Source: Balanoglossus misakiensis
Lineage: Eukaryota; Hemichordata
Direction of reading: 5' to 3'
Length of the DNA: 64,000 nucleotides
Assembly (NCBI GenBank): GCA_040954595.2
Contig: CM082590.2
Coordinates: 7,998,001 to 8,062,000, forward strand
Numbering within the stretch: position 1 is the stretch's first letter; every line of letters starts with the position of its first letter. A program made the translations under genes and the position numbers. Positions 11,794 to 22,378 of this stretch are shown one piece after another. A model generated the notes under the pieces. The model saw only the letters and a list, made by a program, of their open reading frames with translations, had not been told where the DNA came from and ran no database searches.

Positions 11794-12203
11794 TTTGCTT
11801 TCAGAGTCTAAAATGAAGAAAAATAGTTCAATATTCCCAATGAGGTAGTCTGCATCCTGTGGACAGATTCTTTCTGAAAAAAAAATTCTCAAAACCTTTC
11901 TATTCTACACTATATTATTATTAAAGAGTGTGACAAGTCTTTTTTGAAAACAAAGAAGAAAACAGGGTTTGCTTGTCTAGTTTCCATAGAAATAATTATT
12001 TTTTTTCTACGGAGGTTAATCAGAGATTGGCAGCCATTTTGAAGTTGAATTGTAGAAACATTTCAGAGATATCACTGGCCATAGTAATGTTACAGAGAGT
12101 TGGAGAGTTTCATATAATGGAAAATACTTGTGTCTTTTAAAGTTTGAAGGTGGCAGAGTTGAAGATCGGTAGTAGTACATTGTACTGCATACCCCTCCTC
12201 TGC

Positions 12204-14103
12204 TTAATTCATTGCTTGCATGTCAAAGTGGTTTTCAGTTTTCATATCCATTTCTGCTGTCTCCCATGGGTTTTGATGGTCAGTTTTCTGATCTGTGACG
12301 TGACTGAGACGTACAGTATCCAACAAGTTTGTACATTCACTTTTGCCATCTGAAAGTTGATTGCGATGTAGCTTTTCCAACATGTTTGTACGATCGGTTT
12401 CGGAATCTGTGTTGTGACTCAGACGTACCGTTTCCAACGAGTTTTTACGATCACTTTTGCCATCTTTAGCGTGACGAAGACGTCTGTGTTTATTCCGCGC
12501 TTTCTTCAAAGTAAAACCTTTCCCACAAAGATCACAATGAAATGGAGTTTCGCCTGTGTGAGTCCGTATATGCCCGATTAGTCCTTGGTTATATTTGAAT
12601 TTCCGGTCGCAGTACGTACACGGGAAGAGGTACTCCCCTGTGTGTCGCCGGGCGTGTCTCGTCATGTCGTCAAGGGCGCGAAAGGTCATCCCGCAAGTCT
12701 CGCATTTGTGCGGGCGGTCGTCGTGGCGACGTAAGTGGGATTGCAAACTGGTCATGTGAATGAACCCTTCCCCGCAGTGCTCGCACAGGTACGATTTCTC
12801 TCCCGCGTGGATTTTCCGGTGTTTCCGTAAGATGTTCCGGGCCGCGAACGCCTTCCCGCAGACCTCGCACAGGAACGGGCGTTCGCCGGTGTGCAGCCAC
12901 TCGTGCTGCCGCAGCACGGACTTGATCGCGAACGCTTTTCCGCACGTCGGGCAGACAAACGGTCTCTCTCCAGTATGTCTCCGCACGTGGTGAATAAGCG
13001 TCAACCTCGTCGCGAACGACTTCTCGCAATACGTGCAGACGTGCGCCGATTTCGCGTCACCCGGTTTACGTCTTGGTCGCCATTCCATACTGTGCAACGG
13101 CCCTGCTTTCGTCATATGCAATTGTAACGACTGCTTTTGCGAATAAACTCTCCCGCACACTTTACACGCATGTACGATTTTATGCGATTCCAAATGTCTA
13201 TCGAAATAAATCTTGTTTGTGTACACTTTTCTGCATTTATCACATGTAAGTTTTAACCTTTCTCGACTTTTTCTTGACCTTTTCTTGACTTTTAACTTTC
13301 CATCATTTGCTTCATCGCTTGAACTATCCTCTTCATCCTCAATATCATCCTCAGCTTCTGCATCACACACCGCGTAATATACGTGTTTGGCATAGGCTAG
13401 TTTGTCCGTGAATGTTTCCCGACAACCGTCACAGGTCAAAACTTTATCCTCGTCCAAAACCACATCCTTTTGCTCAGAAACTCCCTCCTTCAATTCTTCA
13501 CATTTTGCCATCGTTTGTTCTTTTGTGGTTCGGTTGTTTGTTTCTCCTGCTGCTCTCTCCTCCAGGCATGAGTCATCACCATTGATGACATCATCACCAT
13601 CGTCGCCACCACTACCATCATTGCCCCTGCTGTCTTCATCTTGAATCTGCTCACGCTCTGCTGTGTTCTCGGCAGTTGTCATGGCAACTTCCCCATCTCT
13701 TTGCTCTGATGTAACAAATTAACAAGTAATATTAATACATAACAGGATAACTGGATATGTTTGTTTGACTTAAAAGAAATCCGATTGTTGTTTTGGCATC
13801 CGCATACTTTTTTTTCGATTCGCAAAGTGAATTTTATAATCATGAAGTCTTGCATTGTGGTACATTGTTGCTACACTTACAAAAGGGGTCAGGTATGGGT
13901 CACGTAATTCGCAGCTGTGATTGACATAACATTTCTAGGGCATTGACAGCAAGGGTCGTACACTCACCTGGACATAGACAGCAATTTTCAATTGTAAATA
14001 TACAGGTATAACAACGTGAGTGTCCGCATTCATCTTGTATTGGGCGTCTAATTTTCCTGTCGTACGCTAAGTTACAACTTGGACAAAACCGTGTATCTGC
14101 CAT
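12204..14103 (-). CDS. RING finger plus tandem C2H2 zinc-finger protein, copy A
   Basis: Two-exon gene: coding 14103-13968 and 13705-12204, 545 residues, with donor CAG/GTGAGT, acceptor ATCAG and phase 1. Exon 1 encodes a C3HC4 RING (C7, C10, C26, H28, C31, C34, C41, C44) that ends at the splice junction. Exon 2 encodes an acidic Ser/Asp/Glu-rich linker, one degenerate finger near residue 137, and nine C2H2 fingers from about 200 to 457. Several fingers are joined by TGE(R/K)PF-type linkers. The tail carries a loose duplicated segment containing TVRLSH. RING domains usually give E3 ubiquitin-ligase activity, and linked C2H2 arrays usually bind DNA, so a nuclear DNA-targeted ligase or regulator is inferred. 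Copy B, upstream on the same strand, has the same exon split. The start is the only ATG that precedes the RING cysteines in frame. Confidence 0.88.
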
Positions 14104-14317
14104 TTTGTTGTCTCAATGTTGAAAGCCTAAAAAGAAAAAAGACAGGTCTATTAGTACACAGGTAGAATTATCTTTAGAGTAGAGGACTTCTTTATTTCAA
14201 CCTCTAAACTCGGGCCCGGTCCGTAGCTGAACTGGCCAGTTTAAGAGCCAGAAGATGAGTACAAGTCATACTAACTTTGGAAATACAATGTAGAAATATT
14301 TATACTCTGTACTGTAA

Positions 14318-14460
14318 TGTGATTGGCTATGAGCTGTCATGTGGGTTGTGTAGTATATTCTGATTGGCTATGAGCTGTCATGTGGGTTGTGTAGTATATT
14401 CTGATTGGCTATGAGCTGTCATGTGATTTGGAGACGTCGTTCTGATTGGCCAACATTGAG
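14318..14460 (-). promoter_or_regulatory. Four CCAAT boxes in a 41-bp tandem repeat
   Basis: GATTGGCTATGAGCTGTCAT recurs at 14321, 14362 and 14403 (period 41), and GATTGGCC follows at about 14442. On the minus strand these read AGCCAATC, the NF-Y-type CCAAT box. They lie about 220-340 bp upstream of the copy A start codon, in the sense orientation for that gene. They are a likely promoter element, inferred from motif and position. Confidence 0.5.
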
Positions 14461-14597
14461 AAACTGATACTATCTCCACAGCTTGGGTCAGGTATTATAA
14501 CAGCTTGGGTTATGAACAATAAAAGGTGTTGAGGAATAAACTACATGTACATATTACTAACTAGAGCGTCATGCATGCAAGCTGCGACCCCTCCCAG

Positions 14598-14670
14598 TTA
14601 ATGGTATGGCCCCTTAATGTAAACAAGATGCCCAGTTAATGGTATGGCCCCTTAATGTAAACAATATGGC
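14598..14670. repeat. Short tandem duplication (~35 bp)
   Basis: AATGGTATGGCCCCTTAATG with a following TAAACAA occurs twice about 35 bp apart, between the two zinc-finger genes. The rest of 14460-15370 holds only poly-G runs and AT-rich sequence; no gene is seen. Confidence 0.65.
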
Positions 14671-15367
14671 AGACTAGCTAGGCCAGTGACATTTGGAGGG
14701 ACTTGATTATCATTTCTTAGATTTATCTGCAGTAGTTAGATATCGACATCATTATTTGTTTGTTTCTAGGCGATGACGGTCACATGATTGTAGCAATGCC
14801 TGTCGCTTGCGGGCGTTATCATGATTCACCGGAGTGACCGGAAGTAGAGAGCGGGGGGGGGGGGCCTGGGCGGAGAGGAGGGGGAGGGTTATGAGAAGAA
14901 AACAAGGGAATTCACATAAAAATTCAATAAAGACATAATATTTGGACACTTTGACGTTGTACGTTACCTGAAATCAATGGCAGATAGCAGTTCGCAGTCC
15001 ACAAATATCAGTCTTTAGAGTTCTACATAGAGATGTACCATGCCAGCTGGCTGACCTCTGTATCCACAAGTATCTGGCTAGGTCACCTGTAGAGGGCGTT
15101 AAGGGCGGGACCATTTACATTGGGGGAGGGTAGCCATAGGAACGAGGGGCTCACAGCTTCTCCCTCAAACTGGTTTTAATACTCCACAGATTTTTTGTTT
15201 GTTTCGAAATACTTGTCAGAATCAATCTGTTTTATATTTTTCTGCTACCGGTTCTTACTGTCCAAATTAAATAAGGGGAGAACCATTTGATTTCAGGGGG
15301 GATGGATGGACGATTCAGGGTGGGAATGTTGGTAGACAGGAGAGGAACGATTCACAAAGAAGGAGAG

Positions 15368-15505
15368 GGGGGGGGGCTGGTTGTGTAAGGGTGTTAGTCA
15401 CCCCATTGCCCTGGTTGTGCAAGGGTGTTAGTCACCCCATTCCCCTGGTTAGGTAACGGTTTTAGTCACCCCATTCCCTTGGTGGAGTTTACGGTATTAG
15501 TCACC
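15368..15505. repeat. Short minisatellite, ~36-bp unit
   Basis: CTGGTTGTGTAAGGGTGTTA followed by GTCACCCCATT recurs about four times with increasing divergence. 15505-15980 is the 3' flank of copy B. It includes a small palindrome near 15778-15825 that resembles part of the hairpin at 18643. Confidence 0.6.
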
Positions 15506-15979
15506 TAATTAGACATTTGAAAGATAATTTTAAAAGCACAATTTTATTTCACTTTTTATCTATAACACATAGTACAAGTGACAAAACTATTAAAAGTCAG
15601 TTTAAGAGTGTATGCATTTAATTTTTTTCTTTCTTAAAGAAACATGGCTCATGTGACATAGACTGAAACAGTTGAAAAACCGAAATTTTTAAGACAGTTC
15701 AAAAGCTTGAACATCATATAAATTTTCTTCAATAGTACACGATATATTGACTTGTTATCTGAAGTTCAGGCAGACCCAATCTGATCCCTACATGTGATTT
15801 TAATCAGATTGAGGCAGACCATGCCACCATACAGCCAAAAATTAAGTTACTATGGTTTTAGTAAGATATTTGCTTTCACATACAAACACTTTGACACAGC
15901 TGTACTTAACTTCTATTGCCACAGTTTAGTAAATTTTATGCAGATGTCTGTTGGATAAAGAACTACCCTATCAAAAGCA

Positions 15980-17659
15980 TCACAAGTTTGTCCATGTACT
16001 GCTTTGAGGCAGTTTGTAGTCATTCCCGTTGTTTCTGGTATGAATAAGCTTGTGCCTCATCATTGACTTCTTTGTTGTGAATCGACTGCCACAGTCGTCG
16101 CACGGGAACGGTCTCTCCCCGGTGTGCGTTCGCACGTGTCCGTGCAGCGACCGCTTCTCCTTGAATCTCCGGTGGCAGTGCGGGCACGGGAAGCGGAAGT
16201 CGCCCGCCTTGTGTCGCCGGACGTGCCGGCTCAGCATCTCCGGGAGCCGGAACTCCTTCCCGCAGTCCCCGCACTTGTGGGATGTCGTCTCGTGCTTCAT
16301 CAGGTGGTTCCGGAAACTCTTCTTCTGGATGAAGCCCTGGCCGCAGTATTCGCACAGGAAGGCGCTCTCGCGAGTGTGTACGCGTCGGTGCGTACGGAGA
16401 GCGTATATGGTCCGGAACGATTTCCCGCACGTGTCGCACGGAAAAGGTTTCTCGCCCGTGTGCACTCGGACATGCACAATATACTTAGACATCTTCTGAA
16501 ACGGTTTCTTGCAGTACGGGCACACGTGAGGTCCCCTGACCCCCGCTATTCTGCGCCCCCCAGTCCGAGTACTCCCCTCCGTCCCCTCATTGTGCAAGGG
16601 GCCTCGAATCTTCATGTGTCTTAACAACCCTTTCCTCCACCTATACACCCTCCCGCACAGCTCACACACGTGCTGTTTCCGTGGCAACCGATGCGCTTCG
16701 ACGTGCTTGTCGAAAAACTTCTTATCCGTGTACACCTTCCCGCATTCCTCGCACTTGTATTTTCCCGGAAGGCCGTGACATTCTCCCAGCAACTTCATGT
16801 GTCTTCGTAACCAATGGCCGGACTTGAACAGTTTCCCACATTCTTTGCATTTGTATAATTTGACATGTTTTCCGTCTTCCGTTCCTTGGCAGTGCGATTC
16901 ATCGTCTGATTCACCATCATCATCACCACCATTATCATCATCATCATCATCATCATCACCATCATCTGCATCACACACTGCATAATACATGTGTTTAGCA
17001 TACTTGAGTTTGTCAGCGAAAATTTCCCCACAACCATCACAGGTCAAATCCTCTTTATCCAACGCCACATCCTTCTCCTCAGAAACTCCCTCCTTCAAAT
17101 CTTCTTCGTTTTTGACCAACGTTTGTTCTTTTGTGCTTTGGTTGTTTGTTTCTCCTACTGCTCTCTCCTCCAGGCATGGGTCATCACCATTGATGACATC
17201 ATCACCATCATCGGCATCACCGCTACCACCATCATCATCACTATCATCATTATCACTGCAGTCTTCATCTTGAATCTGCTCACTCTCTGCTGTATTTTCA
17301 CCGGTCCCTACGGCAACTGTCTCATCACTTTGCTCCGTTTCTGTGGCAACCGTTTCATCCAGTGTATCTGATGAGAGTTGGCAGAAAAAAAACTTCAAAC
17401 TTAATTGTGTATAACTCTCAACTGTTGATGCAGGGATCATAATGTAACATACTGGAAAGTTCGTAAATTTACATATATTGAATTTGCATATATTGTATTT
17501 GCATATTTACGTACACTCACCTGAACAGAGAGGGCACTCTTCCATAGTGAATATACAGATGTAACAGCGAGTGTGTCCACATGCATCTTTTATGGGGCGT
17601 CTTTTAGTTAGCTTGTCGTACACCATGTGACAGGTGGGACATCTTTGCGAATCTTCCAT
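15980..17659 (-). CDS. RING finger plus tandem C2H2 zinc-finger protein, copy B
   Basis: Coding exons 17659-17521 and 17367-15980, 508 residues, phase 1 junction (CAG/GTGAGT, CTCATCAG acceptor), the same layout as copy A. RING ligands are C7, C10, C27, H29, C32, C35, C42 and C45. An acidic linker follows, with a poly-aspartate run near residues 180-200 encoded by an ATC/GAT microsatellite at 16915-16965. After a degenerate finger near 155, nine C2H2 fingers run from about 219 to 490. The linker shares whole phrases with copy A (DDVINGDD, KEGVSE), so the two are tandem duplicates. Finger helices differ between copies, so DNA targets may differ. The chosen ATG (17657-17659) aligns with the copy A start; an in-frame upstream ATG exists but would add a proline-rich leader absent from copy A. 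Confidence 0.88.
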
Positions 17660-18642
17660 GGTGATTTGTCTGCATTGAAAGAAGGAGGGGTTTAGTAAGT
17701 CTCGTTCCACGGAGGGTGGGAGAGGGGGAGGGGGGAGCAAATCTCTTAAGTTTCCAGTTTCCACCTAGCAGACAAATTAATCATCATCTACCCAATCTCT
17801 GGAAACCATAGACTGGCAATCCAGGCAGACATGCGTTTAGAGGAATACTGGTCGTAAGAATTACCCCCCCCCCCCTCCTTCCCCGCTGGCCAATCATGAC
17901 ATCATAGCTGTTCCGTCAGGGGGGGGGGGGTATGCTAACTGTCTGTGGGGAATTAGTATATCCCCCCCCCGGAGGAACAGCTCCATTTCCACAGCTAATG
18001 ACATCAATGCCAAAGTTACATAATAGCTTGAGTGAGGTTTTAAAACTACACTACACATTCCACATGTACATATGCAAACATGCAAGACCGGTATTAAACG
18101 CAAACAAGCATTCAGGTCGAAAGAATCACAAGGAATCAGCTAGACCCTTGGGAACGACAATCAACACAATATAGGTTACCTCCTTGTTTCCGAATAAGGA
18201 AATCGCAGAGGGCGTTACCTGCAGGCAGTCACTGCACACAGATGATCAGAACAATGCGTCCGGAAGTGAAAAAATCAAAACACCCAGATTTTGAGCAGGC
18301 TGCTTTTGAAGGTTAAGTGGGTCGCCGATAGAGGGCGTTATTCAAGGGCGATGTCAATGCACTTTGTGTGTGTGTGCCTCTCGCTCTCAAGAGATCTGTA
18401 ATGTGTTGCTTCTAATGGGAAAAGATATTGATGTCGATATGATAACGAAATGGTGTTGTCAAAAAGCCCCCAACACATTTCAATATAGAAAGAAATTGAG
18501 CGGTTTAAAGGATATTCATTTTCTGAATTAAACTTGTATTAACACTATGGCCCGTCTTTTCATCTGAAAATAATTGAAAATTTTGTCGCAAGTGTTTATA
18601 GTTTGCATTTTGTTCAATTAAAATGTCGCACACCTTAATGCA

Positions 18643-18727
18643 ATCTGATTAAAATCAGATGTAGGGAACGGCGACTTGTTTTTTTTATGCTGTCGCCGTT
18701 CCCTACATCTGATTTTAAGCTGATTGA
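18643..18727. repeat. 34-bp-arm perfect-tip hairpin
   Basis: Arms ending in GATGTAGGGAACGGCGAC and its exact complement flank a 16-base T-rich loop. The outer third of the stem has a few mismatches. Nothing genic was found in 17770-18640 or 18730-19080, which contain poly-G/C runs and AT-rich sequence. Confidence 0.8.
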
Positions 18728-19094
18728 TTTTAATGTTACTCACTAGGTAACATGAGTTGATGTGTTTATCTCCTGCTGTTAATCAGATTGATATAATACA
18801 AAATTAATGTATTGTGTGATCACGCTTGAGGAAATACTCCTAGTACACAGTATCTTCGAATTCGCAGCTGTCGTCATAAATATAATTACTGCATATGTAT
18901 GATTTGAATATGTTTGATGCAAATTCTGAAAATGAAATTGAGAAGTGGTGATGACGTGGATCAGTTTTAAAACAGACCTCTGTGGATCAAAAGACGGTAA
19001 GGAATCAACTGTCTCAACATGACGTAGAATATTTATTTGTTTTATTTGTGTGGGCTTTATGTTTTACCCGACTTTCACAAATTTAAGAAGTTAT

Positions 19095-19232
19095 GATGTT
19101 GGTATGTAAGACTGTCTGAGAGAGGGGGATAGAGAGGGAGAGAGAGACATACAGGGGGAGGGAGGGATGGAGAGAGAGAGAGTGTCAGAGAGAGAGAGAG
19201 AGGGACAGAGAGAGAAAGAGAGAGATATCTGA

Positions 19233-19263
<31 letters not shown>

Positions 19264-19420
19264 GGGGGAGAAAGGAAGACTAAGAGAGGAGGGAGACTGA
19301 GAGAGACAGACAGAAGATGAAGAGAAAGTAGAGAGAGAGGGGGGGGCTAGTTCGAAAGAAACAGAGAGGGGTAACAGGGAGCTAGATGGAGAGAGAGATC
19401 TAGAGAAAGACACTAGGCTA
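19095..19420. repeat. GA-rich low-complexity tract
   Basis: Dominated by AGAGAG with embedded GTGTGT. Antisense serine/leucine-rich frames here are composition artefacts. A similar tract lies at 24918-25130 and a third at 25585-25750. Confidence 0.9.
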
Positions 19421-19667
19421 AGACAGATAGACAGACCGACAGAGACACTAGCTGTCCGACGGGTGGACAAAGAAAGGGGCACACACAGAGATTAGTAATT
19501 ACAGCGTGAAATGGTGGCATAGTGAGAGACAGAGGGATGAAACAGGGCGAGGGAGAGATAGAGGGAATTCTCATCGTTACATTAAATGTATGCCACACCA
19601 TGATAGTCTAACATATTGACAGCTCAATATCTTCGTTTATATTCACAGTTTGTACAGAGGACTTAAA

Positions 19668-19853
19668 ATGACATGCTTAGCGTGGGCCAAAAGAGGTAAG
19701 AAGTTTCCGTGAATTTAAATTTTATGTGATGAAGAATAGTAGCTGAACAAACAAACAAATAAATGAATGAATCTACCTATAGGTACAACTACCTGTACCG
19801 AAGTATAATCGACTTCTATGTACATTGTATGTCTGTATGTATGTATGTATGTA

Positions 19854-19884
<31 letters not shown>

Positions 19885-19953
19885 ATGTATGTATGTATGT
19901 ATGTATGTATGTATGTATGTATGTATGTATGTATGTATGTATGTATGTATGTA

Positions 19954-19984
<31 letters not shown>

Positions 19985-21370
19985 ATGTATGTATGTATGT
20001 ATGTATGTATGTATGTCTACCCCACGCCATAAATATTAAATGCTTATCTTTCGTACTTTACAGTGTTCCCATGGCGACAAATTATGCGCCTCTTGGTATC
20101 AGTGAGTGCTGTAGTCGTCATAGTTATTATGATTCTGTACGGCCAAGAAGTTATCAGTACTGTGAATGGGAAAAACAGGGGCTTGAAACCCACAATGGAT
20201 ACTCGCGTTTCTCCTCACAAATTCACGCCATCCGTGGAAACCATGGCAACCGTTGACAGCTTCCAGCAACCAAAGGACGAGACCTCAACCTCTGTGGAAA
20301 CCATGGCAACCGTTGACAGCTTCAAGCACCCAAAGGATGAGACCTCAACATTCGTGGAAACCACGGCAACCGTTGACAGCTTTGAGCAGCCAAAAGACGA
20401 GACTTCAACATTGAGAGATGGCGTACGTACCAACAGTAACCGTGACAACAACACCCGCGTGCACGCACTGGTCGTTGGGCGCATGTCGTCAGGGACAACG
20501 GCCATGGCCAAGTTACTAACTGACCACGCCGACTTTTTCTACGCCTACGAACCAGGTCACATGATACTGAAAATTATACGCGAGGTCAAGAAAAGTGTTT
20601 ACATTGACACTGCGGACAACTTACAGGATATCCAACCTGACCTTTGCAAGTTTCTCGGGGCCTTGTTCAACTGTGAGTTCAAAGAAGACGACATTTTTCT
20701 CCAAGCACTTAACACATGCAAGCTTTATAAAAAGGGTAGTTTGCAGGAGTTAAGTTATCCACTCTCTTCGAACAAACTAACATCGTTCTGTCAATCAAAG
20801 CACTATATTTTGTCCAAGTTACTTCGGTTAAACGACTTCAAGTCCTGTTTGTCTACTTTAAACGAAAGAAATGTAAAGGTGATCTTTCTGGTGAGGGATC
20901 CCAGGGGTTTAATCAGCTCGAGACTTCGTCGCTGGGAAAGTATTTTGAACAGATATAATTATTCGACTGAAAGCATAGTGAAAGAGCACTGTGCATGGTT
21001 AGATATGCTTTGGGATTTACTGGAGAGTGATTCTGGGTTTCTGAAGAAGAATTCGATGCTGGTTCGTTTCGAAGACCGATGTTTATACCCTGACATAGTC
21101 GATACAGCTGTTCTTGATTTTGTCGGTTTACCGTTGCCAAGCGCGGGTTTTCGTTCAAAATCGCACACAGAATCAGCGGCAAGTTGGTTAAACGCTCTTA
21201 ATTACGACAAAATGAAAGAAATACAAGATTACTGTCCTGGTCGTGTGTACGAAAATTATGGATGGGTACAGTTCAACAACAAGACAGAATATGAGAAACT
21301 GAAAACAACATGGTATAAACCAATGCCACAAAAAGAAGTTATATTGAAATATACAATACCACACAAATAA
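19668..21370 (+). CDS. Carbohydrate sulfotransferase-like protein 1 of 4
   Basis: Two coding exons, 19668-19695 and 20064-21370 (phase 1, AGAG/GTAAGA and TTTACAG), 444 residues. A candidate 5' leader acceptor (ATTCACAG) lies just before the start exon. It is a type II membrane protein: a hydrophobic anchor at about 18-37, a stem, then a Golgi-lumen catalytic domain. The PAPS-binding motifs are visible: a 5'-phosphosulfate loop [10 protein letters not shown] near 145 and a 3'-phosphate motif LVRDPRGLISSRLRRW near 282. This places it in the CHST1/3/5/7-like 6-O-sulfotransferase group, which transfers sulfate from PAPS to glycans; the acceptor sugar cannot be told. The stem holds a threefold 20-residue repeat not seen in the neighbours. 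A candidate AATAAA lies near 21626. The first of four head-to-tail paralogues. Confidence 0.85.
19822..20020. repeat. (ATGT)n microsatellite in sulfotransferase 1 intron
   Basis: TATG/TGTG repeats fill the intron between the two coding exons. Long Met-Tyr-Val-Cys frames on either strand are repeat artefacts. Confidence 0.95.
20236..20415 (+). repeat. In-frame 60-bp triplication in the stem region
   Basis: Three consecutive 20-codon units encode VET(M/T)ATVDSF followed by a PKDETST phrase. Units differ by a few substitutions (QQ, KH or EQ before PKDETST). The Thr/Ser-rich units lengthen the stem between membrane anchor and catalytic domain and could be O-glycosylated (inference). Confidence 0.85.
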
Positions 21371-21796
21371 TTATGATATTCAGTCAATAACTTTTGCAAA
21401 CTCATTAATTTTAGCGACTTGATTTTACTTGTTCTAATTTTTCATTCAAAAATTGATTTAATTGGCACTATATAAATTATGCATGTGATTGGTTGCTTGG
21501 TTGATTGATTGAATATTAATTAAGGTGTATTGAGTATGGGAGGTATGTAAATTAGAGTTGACCATGTACCTTTAACGCGATTGTGTCTGTTTGGGATGAA
21601 GGCAGTTGATTGAAAATGATAAAGAATAAATGGATTTTGTTTGCAACAGGTGTGAGTTGTCAGCTATTATTCACATCACACATATCCAATCATAAGCCCT
21701 CTAAGCATTGTCCACTTAGGCCACGGTAAATACATTCTTTGTTTTGCGACCACTCAAAATTCTATTTTATGTTACCACATGTGTGCACAAAGAAGT

Positions 21797-21962
21797 ACTG
21801 TAAAACGGGTTATTTTTGCGACAGGAAATTTTCGCAATATCAAAAGAGGCAACTGTTATGCGAGGAGTAATTTTCGCATTGTCATATTTCCTAACTACAT
21901 CGTTATCTCCGAAAATCATTTTACGCGAAAACTTCTGAAAATATATGCGAGCATGGACACAA
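21797..21962. repeat. Partial foldback element F2
   Basis: The left end GTACTGTAAAACGGG and internal TTTTCGC motifs match the left half of the complete F2 elements at 32722 and 33523; the right terminus is gone. The remainder of 21640-22340 has no recognisable gene. Confidence 0.6.
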
Positions 21963-22378
21963 AACAATGATAGTGGGACTGTGCGACCCAGGAAATCACG
22001 AACATCAATCAGAGATCAAAGTCTGTAACAGTTGTTGGGAGCATATGGTAATTGGGCAGAACAGCCTTTTGTTAATGTACGGTACATGACTGCATCAATG
22101 TGTATCTCCCAACTTAGTTGTGGAGATCGGGCATAGCAGGTAAGTTGCAAAAAGTGGTGAACCGTGGTCTAAACATAACCCAACCTCTTTTACGGCAAAA
22201 TCCATTATAAAACATCTTAAAGAGTCATACTTATGCACAGCTAACCCCATTCCCCCAGTAAAGTCATAAGCTCTACAGCTATATCAGGAATTCAACTGTG
22301 ATACAACTAAACCTGAACACATAAAACCCAATATTCTTTACTTTCCAGTGTCACTCGCGCAGCAATCCAGAGTCAAAG

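Noticed and set aside
12670-13127. Overlapping arginine-rich frames across the zinc-finger exons on both strands (also 16020-16624)
   Set aside because: They are shadows of GC-rich finger codons; the C2H2 frame is the one with conserved ligands and linkers.
19763-20256. Met-Tyr-Val-Cys-rich frames (also at 22436-22838 and 31291-31664)
   Set aside because: They are ATGT/GTGT/GGAT microsatellites, two of them inside sulfotransferase introns.
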